From contig CAJTPB010000004.1 of the NCBI GenBank assembly GCA_910578065.1, positions 1 through 64,000 of the forward strand: a stretch of 64,000 nt of DNA, given 5' to 3'. The notes beneath the pieces were generated by a model. It saw only the letters and a program-made list of their open reading frames with translations, searched no databases and was not told the DNA's origin. Made by a program: the position numbers and the translations under genes. Origin of the DNA: an uncultured Christensenella sp. (lineage in GTDB: Bacteria > Bacillota > Clostridia > Christensenellales > Borkfalkiaceae). Positions 35,028-43,254 of the stretch are shown piece after piece (the stretch's first letter is position 1; each line of letters opens with the position of its first letter).

Positions 35028-36074
35028 TTATCCGCACGCCGCCGCAATCGTGCGGGCGTGATAAGATACGATTTTTTGCGCCTTTCCTTTCGATATGGTC
35101 GGTTTTATCCGTTCGGTGTAATACTTCTTAAAATTGATAACCTTTGCCCGCGACATGTACGATATAAAGCGCACACATTGACGCAAGCGAACGCCGAAAC
35201 GTTTTATCTTTCGGACGACCCGCGTTAAACTGTAAAATACATGTTTACGGAGGAGGGTATAACCCTTGTAAAACCGATACCCGACAAAATCAATCGGGCG
35301 CGTGCCGTACCGCCATATTTGCCAATCGTCTTTTACCCGTAAATTGCCGCAGCGCAACACGCCCGCGAGGGCGACGTGCGCTTTGTGTAACTTTCGTTTA
35401 TTGCGGTCGAGGAAAACTATATCGTCCGCGTATCTGACGTAATGGTTTATATGTAACTTTTCTTTTACGGTGTGGTCGAACGTCTGCAAGTAAAAGTTTG
35501 AAAAGCCTTGCGACGTGTAATAACCAATCGGCAAGCCCGACCCGCCGTTATCGAGGATATCGTCAATGAGTTTCAAAACCTTTGCGTCCTTTATGACGCG
35601 GCGGAATTTTTGTTTTAACAACTCAATATCGACCGACTCGAAAAAATGGTGTATATCCGCTTTGTAAACGTATTTGATTTTCGGATCGTTTTTGATAAAC
35701 TTTTCAATCGCTTTCCGCGCCGCCTTTGTGCCGCGTCCGACGACCGACCCGCAACAATAACGATCCATGCCGCGATTGATTATCGGGTTTATGACTTGCA
35801 TTAAAGCCCAATGCACGATTTGATCGGGGAAAAATCGAGGTACTTTTATATTGCGTATTTTGTTATGTTCCCGCCGTGTTTTCATGCGGGGAGGGGAAAA
35901 GACGATCCCGCGTTCGAGTATCCGTTGCACGCGGGCGGCGTACAATTCGGGGTTGTCGTGGGCGTCCTTAACGATCCCGCGGCGGTGTTTCTTGTTTTTC
36001 GTCGCGTTGCGTACTGCCAAAATGAGGTTATCAATCGACGTGATTTTTTCATATAAAAAGCCTATTCTTTTCAT
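35028..36074 (-). CDS. DGR reverse transcriptase
   Basis: 348 residues from ATG 36074 (an upstream GTG at 36143 is possible but lies in the retroelement spacer). RT domains are clear: KADIHHFFESVD with a catalytic Asp (about 140), LPIGYYTSQGFSN (about 181-193; DGR enzymes carry a variant IGxxTSQ here) and the YADD box (215-218). It copies the template RNA into cDNA with errors at adenines and replaces the variable end of the target gene. Template repeat and target lie directly upstream in the same direction. No maturase or integrase domain. Confidence 0.93.
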   Translation of the reverse strand: MKRIGFLYEKITSIDNLILAVRNATKNKKHRRGIVKDAHDNPELYAARVQRILERGIVFSPPRMKTRREHNKIRNIKVPRFFPDQIVHWALMQVINPIINRGMDRYCCGSVVGRGTKAARKAIEKFIKNDPKIKYVYKADIHHFFESVDIELLKQKFRRVIKDAKVLKLIDDILDNGGSGLPIGYYTSQGFSNFYLQTFDHTVKEKLHINHYVRYADDIVFLDRNKRKLHKAHVALAGVLRCGNLRVKDDWQIWRYGTRPIDFVGYRFYKGYTLLRKHVFYSLTRVVRKIKRFGVRLRQCVRFISYMSRAKVINFKKYYTERIKPTISKGKAQKIVSYHARTIAAACG

Positions 36075-36205
36075 AGTTCCTTTTTCAAAGAGTCTTTGTT
36101 GCGCCTTACGGTGTTTCAATGCTTGCGCCCTACTAAACCGCACTCTTTATCGGCTATTTTTGACCGAGTGGTACGGCGATACGCAATCCATAAAAAGACT
36201 TACCA

Positions 36206-36321
36206 TGCAACGAATACGACCGCCGAGGTTCGAGTTCGCGTTCGACGCCGAATTGTTCCCGTTCCAATACCACAAACCCGCGTTCGTGGTGTTGTTCCAA
36301 TTCCCGCCGACGTACAAAACC
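36206..36321 (-). repeat. DGR template repeat (TR)
   Basis: About 116 bp between the target gene and the RT gene, matching 36431-36546 at a fixed offset of 225 bp. Read in the coding direction it has ten AAC/AAT codons (Asn) at the sites that vary in the target. The 3' end (36206-36215) differs from the variable repeat at three bases, as expected for IMH* versus IMH. Confidence 0.93.
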
Positions 36322-36391
36322 CCGACAATTCGGATTGCGTACCCCTCGATTGATTATTCAATTTTGACCGTTACGCTATACGCGCATTATG

Positions 36392-36411
36392 ACGGGGGAA
36401 GTTTCCCCCGT
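36392..36411. other. DGR hairpin after the variable repeat
   Basis: ACGGGGGAA GT TTCCCCCGT, a perfect 9-bp stem, 9 bp downstream of the target stop codon. In known DGRs a hairpin/cruciform at this place promotes target recognition. It could also serve as terminator but lacks a T-run. Confidence 0.8.
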
Positions 36412-36419
36412 AATCCCCC

Positions 36420-37475
36420 TCAAAGAGGTTTGTAACAAAGACGACCGCCGAGGTACGAGTACGCGCCCGACGCCGAACCGCCCCCGTACCAATACCACAA
36501 ACCCGCGCCCGTGGTGTTGACCCCATACCCGCCGACGTACAAAACCGTTCCGCCGTACGACGCCGAATAGTCGCAATAATACGTCGTCGCGGTTGCGCTT
36601 AAATCGCTTGCGTAACCAAGGAGAGGGAAACGATCGAAGTACGTAATTTTCTTGATATAACCGCTTTGATTTGCGAGTCTGTCGCCGACGCAAAAATACG
36701 GCGTCGTCGCTTTTGCGGCGACATACTTTGTCGGATCGAGGCAAATATAAATCCTATCCGACGAGAAAGATATACCGTCGCACCATTTGTACACGTTACC
36801 CCACAAATTCTCAATGCCGCGATATTTGCAAGCGTGCTTGCCGTCCGTGTTGCTTTCTTCCGATCCCGACGCCGTTTTAACGCCGTCCGTATGCCCCGTC
36901 GTAATCGCCGCCGAATTGCCGTTTGCGTATCCGTACATGACGGATTGCGAGTTTGTCGTTTTCATTTCGACGAGCCATAATTCTTTGATAATCGCGTCGA
37001 TTAAAAAGTCGTATTGCTGATAACCCGCGCCGTTCGCTTTACAACCCGCGCGGAAGTTGTCAAGCGTAATATTGACGAGTACGGTTTGCCCCGACTTTGA
37101 ATACACCCGCGCCGACGAGCCGCTACCCTCATATTTACCGACGAGGACGTAATCCAATTCGTTACCCATGCCGTCAACAAATAACGTTAAAAAGCCCTCG
37201 TATCGGACGCCCGATATTTGGTGTTTGTACGTACCGTCGGCGTTCTTCGTGATCTTCGCGTAAAACTTCGGAATTTTAATAAACACGTTTCCGTGTTCGT
37301 CTGTTACTTCTTGCATATCCGACCACGGATAACAACGGTCAAAGTCGCTGACGATTTCCGACGCGCCGACGGTGTATCCAAGCCCGACCGCGTCGTCTGT
37401 ACGAACGAGGGCGGAGGGGTTAGACGATCCGACTTTATCTACGCCGTAGATTTTTGCTTTTTCGATACCTAACAT
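36420..37475 (-). CDS. DGR target: C-type-lectin/FGE-like receptor protein
   Basis: 351 residues. The N-terminal half (MLGIEKAKIYGVDKVG...) is a tail-adhesin-like part. The C-terminal half has the formylglycine-enzyme/C-type-lectin fold signs YRGIENLWGNVYKWCDGI and GGRLCYKPL. The last ~37 residues are the variable repeat (36431-36546), with Tyr and Gly at most variable sites (LWYWYGGGSASGAYSYLGGR). It probably sits at the phage tail tip and binds the host surface. It is preceded by the fibre-like chimera, 15 bp away. Confidence 0.9.
   Translation of the reverse strand: MLGIEKAKIYGVDKVGSSNPSALVRTDDAVGLGYTVGASEIVSDFDRCYPWSDMQEVTDEHGNVFIKIPKFYAKITKNADGTYKHQISGVRYEGFLTLFVDGMGNELDYVLVGKYEGSGSSARVYSKSGQTVLVNITLDNFRAGCKANGAGYQQYDFLIDAIIKELWLVEMKTTNSQSVMYGYANGNSAAITTGHTDGVKTASGSEESNTDGKHACKYRGIENLWGNVYKWCDGISFSSDRIYICLDPTKYVAAKATTPYFCVGDRLANQSGYIKKITYFDRFPLLGYASDLSATATTYYCDYSASYGGTVLYVGGYGVNTTGAGLWYWYGGGSASGAYSYLGGRLCYKPL
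36431..36546 (-). repeat. DGR variable repeat (VR)
   Basis: It encodes the C-terminus of the target. Compared with the template over 36441-36546, 15 bases differ; 14 are at template A (coding strand), one is T to G (Trp to Gly). Nine of ten Asn codons of the template are changed, to Tyr, Gly or Val. Confidence 0.93.
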
Positions 37476-37490
37476 TTGAAAATGCCTCCT

Positions 37491-38315
37491 TTATTCGAGC
37501 GCGGATAAACGCGCTTTGATTTCTTTTAATTCCTTGTCAAGTTCGCCGCCGCGGGTGTATCCCGCCGCCTTTTCCGCCTCGCCCGACAAGAGGGCGTATG
37601 TAGTGATTGCGGCTTTGTTTGCCTCTTCTGCGACGTCTGCCGCGTTCGCGTGGTCTGCGTCGTCCGCATGATCGGCATTGTCGGCGGTAGTTGCGTTAAA
37701 TGTGTCGCCGTCGCGCAAAAGCCCGTCCGCCTCGAAAGTCGCTTGCGGTACACCTTTGATTGTAACGCTTGTACCTTGACCCTCGGCGATTTGCTGTTCG
37801 AGTTCGTCCACGCGTTCGGTTGCCGCGTCTGCCGTCGCCGCCGCCGCGTTCGCGGTTTCTACTGCACCCGCCGCCGCGGAAAACGGCGCAAGGGCGCGCC
37901 CCGCGCCCGTAATCTTGTCGCCGACGCCCGTTATTCGCGAGGAAAGTTTATCAAACTTTAATGTGTTTAATTTTTCAAGTTGCTTTTGTAACTGCTGTCC
38001 TTTGAGTTCGGTTTGTGCGAGTTCCGTTTGCAACTTGCGGTACGCCGTCGTATCGACGTTGCCCGTTTCTTCTAAATATTCCAAACGGCGGCGTAATACG
38101 TCCGCATTTGCCGCCGTTTGGTCGATCGCGTCTTGCGCGACTTTTTGCGCCCTTGCAAGTTTCGTCGCGTCAAATTCAAGATCGAGGCTTTTTTGCAACG
38201 CGGCGAGTTCGGATTGCGACGATTGCGCCGCTTTCCGCATTTGCGACATTTCCTTATTGAAACTTGACGCGTCCGCGCTTATTTCAACGGTTAATCCGCG
38301 TATGCTGTCTGCCAT
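37491..38315 (-). CDS. Tape-measure N-terminus fused to fibre-like C-terminus
   Basis: Only 274 residues. Residues 1 to about 150 match the start of siphophage tape-measure proteins (MADSIRGLTVEISADASSFNK..., coiled coil, then SSRITGVGDKITGAGRALAPFSAAAGA). A normal tape measure goes on for hundreds of residues. Here it passes directly into ETANAAAATADAATERVDELEQQI and an Ala/Asp/His-rich stalk ending in a coiled coil, like the stalk of a tail fibre or adhesin. An in-frame deletion that removed the rest of the tape measure and all distal tail genes is the simplest reading. It may still anchor the next gene's product. Confidence 0.75.
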   Translation of the reverse strand: MADSIRGLTVEISADASSFNKEMSQMRKAAQSSQSELAALQKSLDLEFDATKLARAQKVAQDAIDQTAANADVLRRRLEYLEETGNVDTTAYRKLQTELAQTELKGQQLQKQLEKLNTLKFDKLSSRITGVGDKITGAGRALAPFSAAAGAVETANAAAATADAATERVDELEQQIAEGQGTSVTIKGVPQATFEADGLLRDGDTFNATTADNADHADDADHANAADVAEEANKAAITTYALLSGEAEKAAGYTRGGELDKELKEIKARLSALE

Positions 38316-38318
38316 GCG

Positions 38319-38648
38319 TTATTTGCCTCCTTTTAAGAATTTGACCGCGTCCGCCGCCGAAACGTCGCGGACGTTTTGATTTGTTTGTTTCGACCTTGAT
38401 TTGCGTATCTGCCGTATCATTTGTTTGAGGTTTGCAATATCAATCGACATGATAAGCATATAAAGGTCGTTAAAATGCGATCGGGCGATAAACACGTCGG
38501 GGATTTTGAGTTCGACGCACTTTTGCGCGATTGCGATATACCGCGGCACGGTCAATTTTGCGGCGGCTTTGTCGGTTGTCGGCGGATCGAGTTTCTTATA
38601 GATCGCCAACAACCGCTCAAATTCTTGCCCGTGCGCGATTAGTTTTTT
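38319..38648 (-). CDS. Tail assembly chaperone extension (gpT-like, by -1 frameshift)
   Basis: This frame has no good start of its own (only a TTG at 38612 without a clear ribosome site) and is open back to the end of the preceding gene. That gene ends ...GAA AAA AAC TAA, a canonical A AAA AAC slippery heptamer at 38642-38648. A -1 shift there gives ...KKLIAHGQEFERLLAIYKK and adds about 107 residues, as for lambda gpG-GT. The extended chaperone binds the tape measure during tail assembly. Confidence 0.8.
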   Translation of the reverse strand, partial: KKLIAHGQEFERLLAIYKKLDPPTTDKAAAKLTVPRYIAIAQKCVELKIPDVFIARSHFNDLYMLIMSIDIANLKQMIRQIRKSRSKQTNQNVRDVSAADAVKFLKGGK

Positions 38649-39031
38649 TCGTCTGCCGTCGCCGTTTGTAAAGCGATTTCAAAAACGAATTTGATTTTAT
38701 CGACGAGGCGCGTTAAGTATTCCGCGTCCGCAAGGTCAAACAATTTCAAAAACGATTTGAAGTCGGGAAGTTCCTTGCTTTCCAAAAAGCAATAAAGGGC
38801 TTTGAGGTTAGAAAGGATATGCGCTTTGCTTTCCATAAGCCCCGCCTTTCGGATACGCTCGACGTATGCGAAAAGGGTTTCATTTTTCGCGTTGTGCGGG
38901 AAGTTTTGTTCCCAACGTTCCTCGGCGAATAACGACGTGTCGATTTCGACGTCGATTTGACGTTTGGTTGTAACGAGTTTGTTTTGCTCGTTGATTTCTT
39001 TTTCTTGTACGGGTAATTTCGTTTTAATCAT
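38639..39031 (-). CDS. Tail assembly chaperone (gpG-like)
   Basis: 130 residues, acidic and helical (TSLFAEERWEQNFPHNAKNE ... LKLFDLADAEYLTRLVDKIKF), directly after the tail tube gene, the usual place. It ends at the slippery site that leads into the next frame. Such chaperones are needed only for assembly and are absent from the virion. Confidence 0.8.
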   Translation of the reverse strand: MIKTKLPVQEKEINEQNKLVTTKRQIDVEIDTSLFAEERWEQNFPHNAKNETLFAYVERIRKAGLMESKAHILSNLKALYCFLESKELPDFKSFLKLFDLADAEYLTRLVDKIKFVFEIALQTATADEKN

Positions 39032-39046
39032 GGCGTAACCCTCCGA

Positions 39047-39751
39047 TTATTCCGCGTCCGTTTCGGGCGTTCCCGTTCCCGCGTCCGTTTCGGGCGTTCC
39101 CGTTCCCGCGTCCGTTTCGGGCGTTCCCGTTCCCGCGTCCGTTCCCATAGCGGGGAGTACAACTTCGTTTCCGAAAGTTTCGTAATCGGGATCGTCAGGC
39201 GTCGCGGTCAACTGCCATACACGCGCCTCGTTGCCTTTTTCGTCCTTGTAAACCTTGCCGTCTGCCGACAAAAGGGGAGTGCCGTCGATAACGAGCGGCA
39301 ATTCAAACGACGACTCGTTAAGATCGTCGGTCGTTTGGTCGTAATCTTCCGACGGGCGGGAAGAGGTAACGCCGTACAACATAGTTTTTGCGACCGAGAT
39401 TGCGTTGTCGCCGTCCATCTGCTCGATTTCAAAGTAAAGGACGTGCGATACCGATTTCGTGGGTTTAATATCGGCAAGCCCTTTCGCGGTTTTGATTTTG
39501 CGCCCCATGGCGATTTCGTACTCGTCGCAAATATTGTTTTGCGTAAGCGTACCCGTCTTACCTTTTTCGTTCACGTAGTGGATAATGCGGCGACCGTCGC
39601 CGTAAATATCCTTTGTGGACGAGTCCACTTCGAGCGCAAGTTTCGTCGAAGTTCCCATGTCAACGAACGGTAAAAAACCGCCCTTGTCGTCGGGTAACGC
39701 GTACTTTACGTTGCGAACGTTAAAGCGAATAAGATTTTTTTTCTTTTCCAT
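39047..39751 (-). CDS. Major tail (tube) protein
   Basis: 234 residues resembling the phi13-type tail tube family of Bacillota siphophages: LIRFNVRNVKYALP, ALEVDSSTKDIYGDGRR, and RPSEDYDQTTDDL with a central beta-rich fold. It forms the tail tube. The C-terminus carries three exact copies of a nine-residue repeat TDAGTGTPE, coded by a 27-bp tandem repeat (39054-39146), likely a surface-exposed tail of the protein. Confidence 0.82.
   Translation of the reverse strand: MEKKKNLIRFNVRNVKYALPDDKGGFLPFVDMGTSTKLALEVDSSTKDIYGDGRRIIHYVNEKGKTGTLTQNNICDEYEIAMGRKIKTAKGLADIKPTKSVSHVLYFEIEQMDGDNAISVAKTMLYGVTSSRPSEDYDQTTDDLNESSFELPLVIDGTPLLSADGKVYKDEKGNEARVWQLTATPDDPDYETFGNEVVLPAMGTDAGTGTPETDAGTGTPETDAGTGTPETDAE
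39054..39146 (-). repeat. 27-bp tandem repeat in the tail tube gene
   Basis: Three identical 27-bp units at 39054-39080, 39081-39107 and 39108-39134 plus a partial one. The length is a multiple of 3, so copy number can change without a frameshift. Confidence 0.95.
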
Positions 39752-39754
39752 GTG

Positions 39755-40147
39755 TTAATTGCCTCCACTTAATTTTTTTTTGATTGCGTCGAATATCTGC
39801 GACTCCACACCGTCGAAACATTGACGTATAAATCCGTTGTGCGGGTTGTCGGAATATTCCAACACATTTGAAAGAGGGATATTGTCTTTCCCGTTGCCGC
39901 TGACGGTTTTTGTATTGCCGACGTATCGGCGATCTTTGTACTTTGTTTTGATTTCCCACGACTCCGCCATGCCGCCCGTATCGCGTGGGGTTGCGCTTTC
40001 AACTGCCGATTTGAAAACCTCCGCGCCCGCTTGTACCGCGGCTTGCCGTTTGTCAAATTGCGCGCGGGAAAAATCCGTCAATACTTCCGACATGGCGTCG
40101 GGGAGTTCGTCGAGGTTTAATCGGCTTGTCGTAATGCCTTTACCCAT
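39755..40147 (-). CDS. HK97 gp10-like head-tail protein
   Basis: 130 residues from ATG 40147 (4 bp inside the upstream gene's end). The pattern AVQAGAEVFKSAVESATPRDTGGMAESW and the NPHNGFI segment match the HK97-gp10/tail-completion family, where TPRDTGxL is the common core. It acts in joining head and tail. Confidence 0.8.
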   Translation of the reverse strand: MGKGITTSRLNLDELPDAMSEVLTDFSRAQFDKRQAAVQAGAEVFKSAVESATPRDTGGMAESWEIKTKYKDRRYVGNTKTVSGNGKDNIPLSNVLEYSDNPHNGFIRQCFDGVESQIFDAIKKKLSGGN

Positions 40148-40553
40148 TATCGACAACCCCGATATATGCAAATTCGACGTTAAATCCGCGGTACGGATTA
40201 TCAACGTCGGGTAATGGTGTTACGTCATTTGCAACGCGAAAGTGTTTATCGCGTAAAATTTCGCGTTTGGCGGCTTGCAAGCGGCTTTCCGCGTCCGTTA
40301 CGCGGGCGTCGGTCTTTTCGTACGAGTAATAATAATTGACGTCTATATACGCGCGGGAGTGCGTCGGCACGCCGTCGCCGTATTTGCGCGGGCGGTTAGA
40401 TATGACGCGAAAAACGACGTACTCGTCTTTATTGACCGTTACGTCGGAATTTTCTATTTTGTCAACCTCAACGCGCCGCAAGTGGTTTGATACCACACCG
40501 TATGGCAACAATACGCGGTCGAGCGTTTCTTGTACGGTGTTTATAACGTTCAT
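40140..40553 (-). CDS. Tail completion / minor capsid-like protein
   Basis: 137 residues (MNVINTVQETLDRVLLPYG...) with YVVFRVISNRPRKYGDGVPTHSR and a strand-rich VDVNYYY region. Position between gp10-like and connector genes, and the general pattern, fit tail terminator (gp12/gpU-like) proteins. The family is not certain. Confidence 0.65.
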   Translation of the reverse strand: MNVINTVQETLDRVLLPYGVVSNHLRRVEVDKIENSDVTVNKDEYVVFRVISNRPRKYGDGVPTHSRAYIDVNYYYSYEKTDARVTDAESRLQAAKREILRDKHFRVANDVTPLPDVDNPYRGFNVEFAYIGVVDNG

Positions 40554-40963
40554 TATTTGCCCTCGTAGTGCTTAACTTGAAACTCGATAAATTTATGTTG
40601 TTCGCCGTAATCGTCCGCGTCCGACGCAAGTACGAACGTATGCGCCGCGTCCGTCTTGCCCCGTAAATAAACGCGTACCGATTTCGACGTCAACGCGTCG
40701 TAAACCTTTTGCACAAAAGGCAAGCGCACGCGGGCGGCACGTTTGACGCCGTCGGCTTGCTGTTGAATAGCCGCCGCCCCGTAACTTCCGAGCCATTCAC
40801 AATAAAACGAGTCGGTCATTATCGGTTTTCCGCCGTCGCCCGTTCCGATCGGTACTTCGATCATTTCCCAAACGGTGGACGCACCTTTGCCCGCGATTTG
40901 CGTTGTCGTTTGTACGCCGAATTTGACAAGCGTACGCACCGTGCCTAACTTCTGATCTGCCAT
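40553..40963 (-). CDS. Probable head closure protein
   Basis: 136 residues from ATG 40963. Beta-rich, with SKSVRVYLRGKTDAAHTFVLASDADDYGEQHKFIEF. In this gene order the slot belongs to the head-tail stopper. Sequence alone does not fix the family. Confidence 0.55.
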   Translation of the reverse strand: MADQKLGTVRTLVKFGVQTTTQIAGKGASTVWEMIEVPIGTGDGGKPIMTDSFYCEWLGSYGAAAIQQQADGVKRAARVRLPFVQKVYDALTSKSVRVYLRGKTDAAHTFVLASDADDYGEQHKFIEFQVKHYEGK

Positions 40964-40964
40964 A

Positions 40965-41225
40965 TCAACTCCGCATTTGCGCGATAAGCGCAACGATCAT
41001 TCCGTCGGGCTTAATAAGATCGTCAACGGGGATACCTTTGTCGATACCGTCCGCCCAAAGTGCTTTTACGGAATAGGCGCGGGCGCACCCCAATTTTTCA
41101 AGGGGTACGCCGCTTTCGGTCATAAATTCGACCGCCGCGTCGATTGAGTCTTGTACGGATTGTTTCTTTTGCGGGTCTGCGTCAAAGTAGCCCATTTTAT
41201 ATAAGATTTTGTCGATTTCTTGCAT
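40965..41225 (-). CDS. Head-tail connector (gp6-like)
   Basis: 86 residues: ILYKMGYFDADPQKKQSVQDSIDAAVEFM, ALWADGIDKG and GMIVALIAQMRS. The helical pattern fits the DNA-packaging/gp6-like adaptor family, which binds the portal. It follows the capsid gene, as usual. Confidence 0.7.
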   Translation of the reverse strand: MQEIDKILYKMGYFDADPQKKQSVQDSIDAAVEFMTESGVPLEKLGCARAYSVKALWADGIDKGIPVDDLIKPDGMIVALIAQMRS

Positions 41226-41297
41226 GTTCGACCTCCTTAACGTTTACCGTTGCGTATCGGCTTTCGACCGCAAACCCGCAATCAAAACCGTTATAAA

Positions 41298-42566
41298 TTA
41301 GTCGTTGCCGTTGTCGGGCGTTGCGGCTTTCTGCGACCCGTAATAAAACTTTTTCGGGGCGGCTTTGCCCGCAACCATGAGGTGGGCGGTGTATTCGATA
41401 ACGCGGGTTTTTCCGTGCAATTCCGCGTAAATTTCCGTCGGTTTCGTAAAGTTGAGTTTGTAGTTCCTTGCGTTTCCGATAAGAAAATCGCCGTCGTGTA
41501 ACCCCTCGTCAACCTCCATGGGGATTGTTGCAATCGACGTAATCCCGTCGTTGTTGTAAATGGGGTAAATGTAACGTCCGTTTTCGTCTTTCTCGAAAGC
41601 AAGGTCAAGGGAAAGCGAACGCGAAACGTAAATTTTCGCGCCCTTTCTTGCGCGGCGGGAAAGCGCAAGCAAACCCGCCTTGATTGCCGCGGGAGCGTTG
41701 CCGCTTTCGTAAGGGTCGCCCGCGATTGCGCCGACGGTTGCACCCTCGATACATTCGTCCTTGCCCGTGCCGTACAATACTTCGTCGCCGAGCAAAAGAT
41801 TGATTTCGTTTGCAAGGTCGGCGAGTAAGTAATCGACAAACTCCTCGTCCGTCAAGCCGAGCAATTCCATAGTAACCTCGATCGTGAGGGGGTAATTGCC
41901 TTGTGCAAGCGACAATTTATCCCACTTGATAGCGCGGGAATTTGCCGCGACGGTTTCTTTCTTGCCCTTGCCTGTGCCGTTGTTCGACTCCACAACGTAA
42001 GGGAAAATCAACGCGCCTTTAATGTGCGTCGGGTTGACGTCGCGGAGGAAAGGGCTGTCGGGGTCGTCCATTTCCAAAAGGTCGTAAAGGACGTTTTGAG
42101 GAATAAACACGCCGCCGTTGTTGACGCCGTCTTTGCTTGCCGTTGCCGCCGTAAACTCCGTCGCGGTGGTCGTGATTGCAACGCCGATCGCGCGTTTTTC
42201 GTTTGCGGTAAGGTCGATTTTGACGTCTTGCAACTGCATGCGGATTTGTTTTCCGAGCGCGGTTTTTGCGTGCCTCAAAAGTTCGGGTTTCGTAAGGTCT
42301 GCGGCGTTTTCGGTTGCCCCGTTAAAAAGCGTAATGCCCTTGCCGCGGGTTTCGGGGGCGGGGTCGCTGTTCGGCTTGCGTGCCGCGCGTTCTTCTTCTT
42401 CGCGTTCTTCTTTTGCGAGTTGCTTTTCCGCGTCCTCGATTGCAAAATCAATCTTTGCGATTTCGGCGCGGAGTTCTGCGAAACGCTTTTCGTCCGTTTC
42501 GGGCTTTTCTACTTCTGCCATAAGTGCGGCGCGGCGTTCCAACAATTTGTTAATTTTTTCTTTCAT
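41298..42566 (-). CDS. Major capsid protein, HK97 fold
   Basis: 422 residues from ATG 42566, overlapping the protease gene by 17 bp. The first ~70 residues are a charged coiled coil (INKLLERRAALMAEVEKPETDEK...), the delta/scaffold domain that the protease removes. The rest has HK97 marks: GVFIPQNVLYDLLEMDDPDSP, KGALIFPYVVESNNGTGK, LADLANEINLLLGDEVLYGTG, and ARNYKLNFTKPTEIYAEL near the end. It builds the icosahedral head. Confidence 0.92.
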   Translation of the reverse strand: MKEKINKLLERRAALMAEVEKPETDEKRFAELRAEIAKIDFAIEDAEKQLAKEEREEEERAARKPNSDPAPETRGKGITLFNGATENAADLTKPELLRHAKTALGKQIRMQLQDVKIDLTANEKRAIGVAITTTATEFTAATASKDGVNNGGVFIPQNVLYDLLEMDDPDSPFLRDVNPTHIKGALIFPYVVESNNGTGKGKKETVAANSRAIKWDKLSLAQGNYPLTIEVTMELLGLTDEEFVDYLLADLANEINLLLGDEVLYGTGKDECIEGATVGAIAGDPYESGNAPAAIKAGLLALSRRARKGAKIYVSRSLSLDLAFEKDENGRYIYPIYNNDGITSIATIPMEVDEGLHDGDFLIGNARNYKLNFTKPTEIYAELHGKTRVIEYTAHLMVAGKAAPKKFYYGSQKAATPDNGND

Positions 42567-43254
42567 AGTGCTTTGCACCCTCCAAAAATAAAAATTTTTC
42601 TTTCGCAAGTTTCAACGACGCTTGCGAGTCGTCGTTTTGTCCGCGTTTTTCGTTATCCAACGCCGCCGCCCGCGCGTTATCCAACGCGCTTTTGTCGTTA
42701 TCCAACGGGGAAGAGGAGCGGGCATATATCGAGGTTTGCGGATACGCGCCGTCGTTTACGGCGGATACCTCGCAAACCTTTGATATTTTAGTTATTCGAC
42801 GCGTCGGCATATCTTTGTCGAGGTCGCGCCATTCTTCGCCCGATACCATGATACCGAACGCGAACGACATATCCTCAATATCGCCGCGCGTAACCGCCGA
42901 GCATAGTTCGCGGGCGGTTGCGTTATTTTCGACGTCGAGGGTTGTTTTAATCTGCATGCCGTCGGCGTCGATAACAATATCCATTGACGAACGTTTCCCG
43001 CGCCTATGACGGGCAAGCGGGATCATTCCGTCGTTGTGGTTTACCATGAATTTGACGTCCGACAAATCGGCGTCGTCGAGTGCACCGCGGGCGATTTCCT
43101 CGTAAAAGTAATCGCCGATTGCGGTACGCTGTTCGTAAACGATCGGGCGACCCTCGATTATACCTTTCGTCGGTTCGATTTGTGCGGGCTGTCCGTCGGG
43201 CGTCGATCTTCGTATGAGTTGCGGGTCGATTGTACGGGTAAAAATATCGGGCAT
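42550..43254 (-). CDS. Prohead protease, HK97 type
   Basis: 234 residues. GIIEGRPIVYEQRT and FMVNHNDGMIPLAR supply the catalytic His, and DIEDMSFAFGI the Ser, as in the U35 family. It cleaves the scaffold part of the capsid protein. The last ~60 residues include an Ala/Asn-rich repeat (SSPLDNDKSALDNARAAALDNEK). Its stop lies inside the capsid gene start. Confidence 0.9.
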   Translation of the reverse strand: MPDIFTRTIDPQLIRRSTPDGQPAQIEPTKGIIEGRPIVYEQRTAIGDYFYEEIARGALDDADLSDVKFMVNHNDGMIPLARHRRGKRSSMDIVIDADGMQIKTTLDVENNATARELCSAVTRGDIEDMSFAFGIMVSGEEWRDLDKDMPTRRITKISKVCEVSAVNDGAYPQTSIYARSSSPLDNDKSALDNARAAALDNEKRGQNDDSQASLKLAKEKFLFLEGAKHYERKN

